From contig JAGTXX020000008.1 in NCBI GenBank assembly GCA_019044685.2, positions 489,630 through 553,629 on the forward strand: a DNA stretch of 64,000 bases, given 5' to 3'. Below the pieces are notes generated by a model. The model ran no database searches and was not told the origin of the DNA. It was given only the letters and a program-made list of their open reading frames with translations. Position numbers and translations under genes: made by a program. Of the stretch, positions 56,027 to 64,000 are shown in pieces (position 1 is the first letter of the stretch; each line of letters opens with the position of its first letter). The DNA comes from Nannochloris sp. 'desiccata'. Taxonomy: Eukaryota; Chlorophyta; Trebouxiophyceae; Chlorellales; Chlorellaceae.

Positions 56027-56953
56027 CTAGGTTGAGAAAGGGCGCATACACACAGCAAACAAATCTAAAAAGCTGCATCCGCTGCTGATCGTTTCTTCCT
56101 CCACGCCTAATTGCATGTTGACTTGAAGAAAGAAGTTAATCCAGCGATTCAGACAAGACTGGAGAATCAAAGTTTCCAACCAGTCGAGACCACGATTTGA
56201 ATCGTTTCGTGTCACTGCTTTCAGCCAATGCTTTCGCGCACTCTTCCCTTGCCCTATGGAGATTGGAAAAGGCATTCCAGCTGATCTCATCATCCAGGCT
56301 ACCAGAAAGCGTGCTAGGCGTCCATTACCGTTACTAAAAGGATGGATTGCTAAAAAATTATAGGAGAACTTCGCTGCGGTGGCTCCCGAGGCGGTGGAAT
56401 TGGCCAAGCTAGCCACTAACCTCTCCATTGAGGAAGCAATATCCTCAGGGGGGCTAAAATCTTTACCTCCCATAGTTCCAGTAGCATGGCAAGACTTAGT
56501 TCTATAGCTTCCAGCATTCATAGGCTCCTCTTCAGAAATAGCGTTGGCCATCAACAAGCCATGAGCTACTTTAATATTTTGTTCTGTCATGATGTGGTCA
56601 GATGGAAGATCCCATAGATACTTTAGTGCCAGCATACTCTGAGATACTTGCTTGCGGGCTGTTTCTACTGTCGCATTTTCTCCCTCTGCCTCCCACATTA
56701 CACTCGGGATTTCAACAGTGGTTCCATCCCACATAGCAGCTAGGACATCCTGGAGCACCTCCTCAGATGGTTTACTCGGCCATGTGCACTCATACTTCAG
56801 GGTATCCACCACGGTCATAATGGCAGCCCTACGGATGAAACTATCGAGTTTGGGGTGGCCATGGAGTTGATTTTTCAGCGCTGAAATCTTCTCCGCTAAA
56901 GAATCGCTATCATCCTCGCACCAAGGGGCACTAGAAGGTCGACTTCGCGTCAT
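56027..56953 (-). CDS. Fic-domain protein (308 aa)
   Basis: Single intact exon from ATG 56953. The Fic motif HPFSNGNGRLAR is complete, with catalytic His and the anion-binding Gly-Asn-Gly. AGSYRTKSCHATG upstream is the usual G.[YF]R flap region. Most Fic enzymes transfer AMP from ATP to hydroxyls of target proteins. I see no clear inhibitory (S/T)xxxE(G/N) helix. No membrane helix or TPR repeats, so it is not a FICD/HYPE orthologue; the architecture is closer to bacterial and fungal stand-alone Fic proteins, suggesting transfer. The C-terminus (SGCSFLDLFAVCMRPFST) may be divergent read-through. Confidence 0.85.
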   Translation of the reverse strand: MTRSRPSSAPWCEDDSDSLAEKISALKNQLHGHPKLDSFIRRAAIMTVVDTLKYECTWPSKPSEEVLQDVLAAMWDGTTVEIPSVMWEAEGENATVETARKQVSQSMLALKYLWDLPSDHIMTEQNIKVAHGLLMANAISEEEPMNAGSYRTKSCHATGTMGGKDFSPPEDIASSMERLVASLANSTASGATAAKFSYNFLAIHPFSNGNGRLARFLVAWMMRSAGMPFPISIGQGKSARKHWLKAVTRNDSNRGLDWLETLILQSCLNRWINFFLQVNMQLGVEEETISSGCSFLDLFAVCMRPFST

Positions 56954-57021
56954 TTCTGTTACTTTATTGCCAGAAAAATAAACAAAGTAAACGCCGGGGC
57001 TGCACAGAGACGAGAACGATC

Positions 57022-57293
57022 ATATCAGTACACAGGACGTCCTGTGGGTAGTAAGTCTAAGCGTCACGGTTTTTAATCATGTTCCTCTCTGAGGCGGTGA
57101 ATATTTTGTGGCGTCGACGGCGTTTTTGGCTGTGTTTTTCCATATTCCTATCTTAAAAGAACTGTTTTACAAATATATTTTCTCTATTATTATCTGAATC
57201 AGTTTTCTGGCAGCAGAATATATTCATATATTAAAGGCTGTAAAGAGAGAGAGAGAGGCTGTAAAGAGAGAGAGAGAGAGATATCAGTACACA
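57022..57293 (+). mobile_element. 5'-truncated LINE insertion with 13-bp target-site duplication
   Basis: The body 57035-57280 matches the 3' end of the LINE at 61141-61375 (last codons, 3' region, GA-repeat tail). ATATCAGTACACA occurs immediately before (57022-57034) and after (57281-57293) it, so it is a clean target-primed insertion. The tail has two GGCTGTAAAGAGAGAG units. Confidence 0.9.
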
Positions 57294-57579
57294 ACAAAAA
57301 CGAGTCAAAATGCACAGCTTTCGCGCTGATTAAATTTTTAATAATTTATTGCATCTACGAAACAGAAGCGGAAAGGGCGGAGAGAGGCGTGGGAACTCAA
57401 AACTCACTTCGAATTAATAAATGGGCGATTATGAATATTTTTGGGGCGCGATGTGTTGCGGCTCTTTTGGGGGGTTGATTATGCTTCTATAATTTTAGTG
57501 TGATTAAAAAGACGATGAAAGTGCATGCGGAAGCAGACTTTTGTGATATTGGCTCTCTGTGCTTGCAGTTATGCAGGTA

Positions 57580-57619
57580 TAGAGGGGAAAATACACAAGT
57601 GCAAGTAAAAACTGAGAGC
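57580..57619 (+). repeat. Dispersed ~40-base motif, copy 3 of 3
   Basis: Same 38-40 bases as at 8044-8084, including the ACTGAGAGC end. Confidence 0.75.
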
Positions 57620-57744
57620 AGGTACTGAAACGAGTACAAGTAGAGTATTGCTGAGAGAAAGTGAAGAGGAGTTGTTTGCCTTATTGGGTTGGACCTTCCC
57701 TTCCCGTTCCGAACAGTGACTGAGTTGACTTGGTGGCCGACACC

Positions 57745-57869
57745 ACATCTGGGTTTTAGAAACTGCGCAAGTTTGTATCACTGCCAAAGATTACAAGAAA
57801 CTGGCAATGCACCCTCGGTGCTTGTATAATTTTGTTAAGCTACAAGTTGGTGCAACTGCAAGTTGCGCT
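57745..57869 (+). repeat. Dispersed ~125-base SINE-like repeat, copy 2
   Basis: Near-identical to 50447-50571 but without the A-run at its end. Confidence 0.75.
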
Positions 57870-59366
57870 AATTTGTGGTGCTGCATTTTGCCTGCACTAT
57901 TTTGCGGCCGTGCAGAAAAGTGCCGCCCTGCACCGCCACAAACCTGCATCGCCGCCAAAAAGCACCGGTTGCAGCTGCGCAATTTTGCACAGATGTCAGA
58001 CGTTACGCTTAAAATGGCTATATTTCAAATTCTATTAAGAATATCGGCAAACTAATAGCATATTCGGACGTTTCAGGCAAAAGTAGGGGGGGATAAATAT
58101 TAACTCTAAACGCCGCTCTTCCTTTCTTTCTTTCTTTTCTTTCTTTCTTCCAAGCTGTACGAAACAGTACGAAAAGAAAGGGTGCCTTGTACGACATAAA
58201 AGCGCTTTTTTGCATCTTCTTGCACCGGTGCAGATTGCACCGCCACCGGCAGGTACAAATTTGCACCCCTGCCTTGGAGCTGGCACGTTCTTGCATCGCT
58301 GCAGAAAGCCACAAAAATGAACAAGCTGCAGCTGTGCAAAAATGCACTAGTAAAATCCCCTTTACAACCTGGCAGCCCTACTAAAAGCTGCCAATTTCTA
58401 CCTTGCTAGAACCCAGTTGCCACCTCTAAAATGCACTTGCCCACAATTGCTGGATTATGCAGCAAGTTTCGCCACCTCTAAAAGGGGAGCAGGTATGTGA
58501 ACGCATCCAGCGAGCATCCTTCATTTTTATGCCGAATTTCCTTTCTGTTTTGTAGCTACTAGCTAGAGTTGAGAATCTCTTGAAAGATCAAATTCCAAAT
58601 TCATTTATTTTGCAGAGAGACCTCCTCGGTTTGCAAAGTTTTCTGTTGTTTCTTTTCTTAGATTTACTGTTCTGATACGATTTGTTACATGTGTTTTTTA
58701 AGTACTGTCCTGTTCTGAATTTGATTTTCCTTGTAAATTTGTCTGTTATTAGCTGGGAGCACCCGAGCTTAATCATGATATCAGTGAAAGGACCTTTCAA
58801 AGGTCAAGAACATGCCACCGTCGCCGCCTTTTTTCCTGAAATTCTCCAACTGCTCCAGATGATATCCAATCTTGGTAAAGGCTCAAGCTGCTTCTATCTG
58901 TAAGGTTTCTTCGTACAGCATGAAATCTTCCAGTTAATATGTTGTCGAAAGTTTTACATAGCTCCCAGCTCGATAAGTACCATGAGGGGACGCCGAAAAA
59001 GAAATCTTTGAACTTACGGTCTCGTCAATATTATTTAAAAGTAACAGAAGATTTGTCCAAAAAAAACAAGGGGTTAAAGTACTATTTTTAAGTAGAGGAA
59101 AGGTGTATTTATTATTTATTTTCTATCCAATACCAACCTTCAGTTCTAGTAAATAGAAGCGGGAAGATGGCAATCATCCTGCACCTCTACACTTCAGCAG
59201 GTTCGGAAATGTACGCTGAAAATGCAATCCTACGGTCTCCGACGAGGGAGCCCAGCAAATTGAACTTGGTAAAAGTCATGTAGCTGGTTGAGCTCGTTGA
59301 CAGTGAGAGCAGCGGCCTCTGAGAGATTTTGAGGGAAATGCATATGAGCAGGTGGAAGAGGAGTGG

Positions 59367-59714
59367 ACGCAACAGCAGCAGCAGATGCAGCAGGATCTGC
59401 AACCAATCGCACAGATGCAGGTGACGCTGCAACAAATGCAGCAAGATTTTACGTCCATGAGGTGGAACCAAGCAAACACTGCCATTAGGTATCATAACAA
59501 AAAAAAGTCGCGATGCCATTCGCCACAACAGCCGCCCTCGCGCTCCTTGTGCAAGGGGCGAATGGCATCGCGACTTTTTTTGTTATGATACCTAATGGCA
59601 ATGTTTGCTTGGTTCCACCTCATGGACGTAAAATCTTGCTGCATTTGTTGCAGCGTCACCTGCATCTGTGCGATTGGTTGCAGATCCTGCTGCATCTGCT
59701 TCTGCTGTTGCGTT
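59367..59714. repeat. Fold-back repeat: two ~158-base arms around a 32-base spacer
   Basis: 59367-59524 is the inverted complement of 59557-59714 with a few mismatches; spacer 59525-59556. The right arm lies within the Gln-rich gene read on the minus strand, so the left arm is an inverted copy of part of that gene. Confidence 0.85.
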
Positions 59715-59893
59715 AACTGCTGCTGCTGTTGCGTTAATTGCTGCTGCATCTGCTGCTGCTGTTGCAAAATCTGCTGCTGGCCTGGCGCAGCAAGGTTGGC
59801 GGCAACTTGCTGCCAGTTGCCATCGGGAAAAATCCCCTTGAAAACATCAAGACCATCAATAACAGTTTGCACGACGTCTCGCACGTTAGCCAT
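59492..59893 (-). pseudogene. Gln-rich coiled-coil protein truncated by the fold-back
   Basis: From the ATG at 59893 the frame encodes MANVRDVVQTVIDGLDVFKG, then a Gln-rich coiled coil (QQQILQQQQQMQQQL and similar) and MRWNQANIAIRYHNKKSRD. It then enters the inverted spacer and left arm and stops at 59492. The last 26 residues are therefore artificial. The family is not recognised. Confidence 0.5.
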
Positions 59894-59984
59894 GACTAAA
59901 GGTTTGGAAATCAATTGAAAACAGAAACGGTTGCAAGAATGATTCGAGGCCAAGAGCTGCCTGTCGAGCACTTTGCTGGCTCCC

Positions 59985-61375
59985 TAAGAGTAATTTCAAA
60001 TTAGTAAAGTTTACTAAAATACATTTCAAACTTAGAGAGGACAGTGACGGAGGCAGGGTTTCGTTTAAGAATGAGGCTGAGTTGGATTTCCTTCTGCAAA
60101 GAATTAATGAGGTATGCACTCGATGGGGACTAAAAGTCAGTATTGCCAAAACCAATATTTTGGTTATTGCTAGCGGTGAAAGGCCACCTGACCCACGCGT
60201 TAGCCTAAATGGCGAAGAAATCAAAGTGGTTGAGCACGCTAAGTATCTGGGCTCCTGGTATAGTAATAATGGATCAATTGAAAAAGAAATCAATGTCCGT
60301 GTTGGTGCAGCATGGGGCGCTGGTCGTAAACTAGGCCCTATTTTACGAGCCAAAAAGGTGAGCATTAAGTCTAAGGTCCACATGTACCAGAGTTTGGTGC
60401 TACCAATTCTGACATATGGAGCAGAGTCCTGGCCCTTGACTACCGCGCTAACAGCTAAACTTGAGCACTATCATCAGTGCCAACTCCGAGCTATTCTCGG
60501 TCTCAGCTGGAGAGACATGGTATCGAATAAAGAAGTGCATGAACGATTAAAAACTGTATCTATGGAAGAATGTTGTAGACGCCAACGAATGCTTTGGATG
60601 GGTCACGTCGTTCGGATGCCTGACAACCGCCTGCCCAAGATACTTTTATTCGGCCAAATGGAGGGCCACCGGATTCGGGGCAGAAAACTGAGTTTGCGTC
60701 GGCTGTATGAAAAGGATATTATGGAGTTAAAAGGCGGGTTCCCTGATGGACTAGACTGGTATGAACTAGCCAGTGATCGGAAAATCTGGCCAAAGTTTGT
60801 TATGCGTGAGCCCCTGGCGCAGCAGCCAGCAACAGAATCTAATGGTCTCCAAACCACAAATGGTCTCCAAACCGCCTCTGCTGCTGCTGTCGATGCAAAT
60901 ACTCATGCTGATGGTAATGTTCACCCTGTCAGCCAGCCGCCCAGCACTGCACCTTTGAGAAGAAGCAGCAGGATAATTGAAAGGATGGGTCAAAGCCTGT
61001 CCACCCCCTTGAATGCCCCCTTGACCTCTTCTAGTGGACAGCCAAGGCGGAGTAATCCGTCTTCGCCATACATTGGGAGACCTCGGGGGCGTCCCCGTGG
61101 GTCCGGAAGAGGAACTGGCGCCTACATGCCTACTGGGAATAGCAGAGGACGTCCTGTGGGTAGTAAGTCTAAGCGTCACGGTTTTTAATCATGTTCCTCT
61201 CTGAGGCGGTGAATATTTTGTGGCGTCGACGGCGTTTTTGGCTGTGTTTTTCCATATTCCTATCTTAAAAGAAGTGTTTTACAAATATATTTTCTCTATT
61301 ATTATCTGAATCAGTTTTCTGGCAGCAGAATATATTCATATATTAAAGGCTGTAAAGAGAGAGAGAGAGAGAGAG
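59985..61375 (+). mobile_element. 5'-truncated LINE (non-LTR retrotransposon) 3' part
   Basis: Open frame to 61188 encoding the end of a non-LTR reverse transcriptase: WGLKVSIAKTNILVI, HAKYLGSWYSNNGSIEKEIN, the thumb-like MYQSLVLPILTYGAESWPL, and the ECCRRQRMLWMGHVVRMPD segment common in plant and algal LINEs. The catalytic palm (YADD-type box) is missing. After it come a Ser/Pro-rich region and an AT-hook-like RPRGRPRGSGRG end. The 3' region closes with a GA-repeat tail (about 61350-61377). From 60895 on it forms the left arm of the long palindrome. Confidence 0.85.
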
Positions 61376-61835
61376 AGGGGTGAGGAAAGTTGCCACGTCA
61401 GCCGGCTGGTCTCCCAAGGCATAGTACAAGGAAAAGTGTAGATAGCAATGAATGTGGCCGGTATGACCCTAGTTACGGTAGCGTGTGGAAGATAGATAGC
61501 ATACATTCGTGTTTTCAATAAGTGATAGAGGAAAGAAAAAGTTTGTTGGTAAGAGTTTTACCTACCCAAGATAGTGGCGGTTGCGGGGCTCTTTCCAAGT
61601 TGATAAAATTTACAGCAATGCATAGGCCAGAGAGTAGCTGCGTAGTGACTGATTGCTTCCAGATGATATCTGTTGAGGTGTGTAGTAGTGAATATGCTGC
61701 TTTCTAGCAGTGTACAGTCAAGACGACCAGCGGTGAAGGTGCTTTGATTTATAAATGGTGTGCAAATCGACCATTGAATGCTGGAAAATGTTCTCGACCT
61801 TGCGTAGACGGTAGCTATAGTTTAAAAGAGGAAAA

Positions 61836-61959
61836 TTGGAATCTTACGCGACTACCAATTGCGCCACGAAGCCTAATAAGAATAGGGCATTATTTATTAT
61901 TTACTATGAAATAATTATGCTATTGACCTCGGCAGGACTCGAACCAGCAACCTTAAGAT
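61836..61959 (-). tRNA. Circularly permuted tRNA-Trp (CCA), left palindrome arm
   Basis: Read on the minus strand, the 3' half comes first (61959-61924, tRNA positions 38-73), then a 50-base spacer (61923-61874), then the 5' half (61873-61836, positions 1-37). Joined: acceptor stem GGCTTCG with CGAGGTC (seven pairs, two G-U), anticodon stem TAAGA with TCTTA (five pairs), anticodon loop TTCCAAA with CCA. D-arm GCGC...CGC has one mismatch (13-22), T-arm GCTGG-TTCGAGT-CCTGC one mismatch (51-63). A box TGGCGCAATTGG and B box GGTTCGAGTCC are perfect but in reversed order. The leader TTGGA is complementary to the loop TCCAA, as expected for a bulge-helix-type splice site, and TTTT follows the 5' half as a Pol III stop. 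Confidence 0.7.
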
Positions 61960-62045
61960 AAATCCAAGATGTCGGCTTAAGGTTGCTTTTGTCCCGTAGA
62001 ATAAGATATGAAGTTTTCAGAAAATCGAGCCCCCCTCTCTTTTTC

Positions 62046-62079
<34 letters not shown>

Positions 62080-62136
62080 CTCTAAAGTACAAGTAAGCAA
62101 GAACGCACCCATCTAGTGGGGCCCTCCTTTCCTGAG

Positions 62137-62437
62137 ATGGCCCCTCCCAGGAGCAGCAGCCTTGCTTGGCAGGCATTGTCAGATGTTTCGTCGAAAATTT
62201 TGACAACGGTTATTTTCAGCCATCGAGTCCTCCAGGGACTTGACGAGGCTGAGAATTGTAGTAGAATAGAGAAATTGGTGGGAGAAACGCTTCAGGCGGC
62301 CGCCACCAATATTTTAGAAAATGCGGTTACAGATCAAGATCTGCGCGTGAAAAGCACTTTTGTTGCTAAAAGCAAAGATAGCCAGCCGATTGCGGTTAGA
62401 TTGACTGTTAACCTTCTCACAGAGGCGGCGGTTAAAC
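62137..62437 (+). pseudogene. Small unrecognised gene cut off at the palindrome centre
   Basis: ATG at 62137 opens MAPPRSSSLAWQALSDVSSK and a helical, Leu/Ala/Glu-rich frame that reaches the palindrome centre intact, after which it reads its own antisense. The mirrored copy is at 62439-62742 on the minus strand. The start resembles a basic organelle presequence. The end of the gene is lost in both copies. Confidence 0.4.
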
Positions 62438-62438
62438 A

Positions 62439-62742
62439 GTTTAACCGCCGCCTCTGTGAGAAGGTTAACAGTCAATCTAACCGCAATCGGCTGGCTATCT
62501 TTGCTATTTAGCAACAAAAGTGCTTTTTCACGCGCAGATCTTGATCTGTAACCGCATTTTCTAAAATATTGGTGGCGGCCGCCTGAAGCGTTTCTCCCAC
62601 CAATTTCTCTATTCTACTACAATTCTCAGCCTCGTCAAGTCCCTGGAGGACTCGATGGCTGAAAATAACCGTTGTCAAAATTTTCGACGAAACATCTGAC
62701 AATGCCTGCCAAGCAAGGCTGCTGCTCCTGGAGAGGGGCCAT
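62439..62742 (-). pseudogene. Mirror copy of the cut-off small gene
   Basis: Inverted copy of 62137-62437 in the right arm. ATG at 62742. Small changes near the start (CTCTCC for CTCCC) shift the frame relative to the left copy. Confidence 0.4.
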
Positions 62743-62800
62743 CTCAGGAAAGGAGGGGCCCCACTAGATGGGTGCGTTCTTGCTTACTTGTACTTTAGAG

Positions 62801-62841
<41 letters not shown>

Positions 62842-62926
62842 AAAAGAAGAGGGGGGCTCGATTTTCTGAAAACTTCATATCTTATTCTACGGGACAAAAG
62901 CAACCTTAAGCCGACATCTTGGATTT

Positions 62927-63053
62927 ATCTTAAGGTTGCTGGTTCGAGTCCTGCCCGGAGGTCAATAGCATAATTATTTCATAGTAAATAATAAATAATG
63001 CCCCTATTCTTATTAGGCTTCGTGGCGCAATTGGTAGTCGCGTAAGATTCCAA
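62927..63053 (+). tRNA. Circularly permuted tRNA-Trp (CCA), right palindrome arm
   Basis: Plus-strand copy: 3' half 62927-62964, 51-base spacer, 5' half 63016-63053 with anticodon CCA at 63050-63052. The 5' half is identical to the left copy. The 3' half carries two extra bases at the T-stem/acceptor junction (CCCGGAGGTC for CCGAGGTC), which would disturb the acceptor stem, so this copy may be a pseudogene or carry read errors. TTTTCC and CTTTT follow as Pol III terminators. Confidence 0.55.
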
Positions 63054-63526
63054 TTTTCCTCTTTTAAACTATAGCTACCGTCTACGCTAAGGTCGAGAAC
63101 ATTTTCCAGCATTCAATGGTCGATTTTGCACACCATTTATAAATCAAAGCACCTTCACCGCTGGTCGTCTTGACTGTACACTGCTAGAAAGCAGCATATT
63201 CACTACTACACACCTCAACAGATAATCATCTGGAAGCAATCAGTCACTACGCAGCTACTCTCTGGCCTATGCATTGCTGTAAATTTTATCAACTTGGAAA
63301 GAGCCCCGCAACCGCCACTATCTTGGGTAGGTAAAACTCTTACCAACAAACTTTTTCTTTCCTCTATCACTTATTGAAAACACGAATGTATGCTATCTAT
63401 CTTCCACACGCTACCGTAACTAGGGTCATACCGCCACATTCATTGCTATCTACACTTTTCCTTGTACTATGCCTTGGGAGACCAGCCGGCTGACGTGGGC
63501 AACTTTCCTCACCCCTCTCTCTCTCT

Positions 63527-64000
63527 CTCTCTCTCTTTACAGCCCTTTAATATATGAATATATTCTGCTGCCAGAAAACTGATTCAGATAATAATAGAGA
63601 AAATATATTTGTAAAACACTTCTTTTAAGATAGGAATATGGAAAAACACAGCCAAAAACGCCGTCGACGCCACAAAATATTCACCGCCTCAGAGAGGAAC
63701 ATGATTAAAAACCGTGACGCTCTAGACTTACTACCCACAGGACGTCCTCTGCTATTCCCAGTAGGCATGTAGGCGCCAGTTCCTCTTCCGGACCCACGGG
63801 GGACGCCCCCGAGGTCTCCCAATGTATGGCGAAGACGGATTACTCCGCCTTGGCTGTCCACTAGAAGAGGTCAAGGGGGCATTCAAGGGGGTGGACAGGC
63901 TTTGACCCATCCTTTCAATTATCCTGCTGCTTCTTCTCAAAGGTGCAGTGCTGGGCGGCTGGCTGACAGGGTGAACATTACCATCAGCATGAGTATTTGC
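63527..64000 (-). mobile_element. LINE 3' end in the right palindrome arm, cut by the window end
   Basis: Inverted copy of 60895-61375: GA-repeat tail (as CT here, about 63513-63537), 3' region and the last part of the coding frame, with small indels (for example GTGGGG for GGGG near 63798). It continues past the window edge. Confidence 0.85.

Larger units (their letters stand above)
57294..59366. other. Accessory stretch rich in TGCA/GCACC motifs
   Basis: About 2 kb without a supported gene. It contains the third ~40-base motif (57580-57619) and the second SINE-like repeat (57745-57869), a CTTT microsatellite (about 58113-58150), and two blocks (57840-58000 and 58200-58460) unusually dense in TGCA, GCACC and CTGCA. 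Confidence 0.5.
60895..64000. repeat. Long palindrome, arms at least 1.54 kb, running off the window
   Basis: 60895-62437 and 62439-64000 are inverted complements with a few per cent of substitutions and small indels. The centre is a single A at 62438 in GCGGTTAAACAGTTTAACCGC, so there is no spacer. Each arm holds the 3' end of a LINE, a permuted tRNA-like gene, an A/T homopolymer run (29 A at 62046-62074) and a cut-off small gene. The right arm may extend past 64000. Confidence 0.95.

Noticed and set aside
58018..58347. Overlapping minus-strand frames at 58.0-58.3 kb
   Set aside because: Low-complexity sequence over a CTTT microsatellite and TGCA-rich DNA.
62927..63053. Two unrelated tRNA fragments or a tRNA-derived SINE
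   Set aside because: The halves pair with each other in both acceptor and anticodon stems and the leader pairs with the anticodon loop, which unrelated fragments would not do; a dead copy remains possible.

Overview
This window looks like nuclear DNA of a green-lineage alga. It has spliced genes with short GT-AG introns, a plastid-type glutamate-1-semialdehyde aminomutase with a transit peptide, a VTE6-like phytyl-phosphate kinase, a plant-type phytocyanin and a hydroxyproline-rich DOMON protein. I cannot name the species.

Layout. (1) 0-37 kb is accessory DNA. It holds three intact paralogous P-loop ATPase genes (5.6-7.6, 12.2-14.0 and 28.6-30.3 kb) and three small genes for proteins with a basic organelle-targeting-like N-terminus, a membrane segment and a coiled coil (10.0-10.7, 24.3-25.0 and 35.8-36.4 kb). 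Four of these six genes are bracketed by pairs of dispersed repeats. Between them lie a Crypton-like tyrosine recombinase gene (15.1-18.2 kb), a compact virus-like element (about 18.2-23.6 kb), and a second, frameshifted recombinase followed by a virus-like gene (32.6-34.9 kb). The compact element has a family-A-type polymerase fused to an SF3 helicase, a virophage/PLV-type tyrosine recombinase and a divergent H2A-like histone fold, and I see no capsid gene. (2) 37.7-50.3 kb is ordinary conserved sequence: aquaporin, GSA aminomutase, PIG-M, phytocyanin, DOMON protein, VTE6, and a fusion of a degenerate sigma54-type AAA domain with a NapH/NosR-like polyferredoxin membrane protein. (3) 50.4-64 kb is again accessory: a Crinkler-like gene with a PD-(D/E)XK nuclease core, a broken KDZ transposase, a Fic-domain gene, LINE fragments (one with a 13-bp target-site duplication), a small fold-back repeat, and a very long palindrome that runs off the end of the window.

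Each arm of that palindrome carries what I read as a circularly permuted tRNA-Trp(CCA) gene. The 3' half lies upstream of the 5' half, the acceptor and anticodon stems pair between the halves, and the leader is complementary to the anticodon loop.

The strongest candidates for something new are the capsid-less polymerase-helicase/recombinase/histone element, the ATPase plus membrane coiled-coil gene families carried in repeat-bounded cassettes, and the permuted tRNA-Trp inside the palindrome. All calls come from reading the sequence and recalled family knowledge; no search was run.
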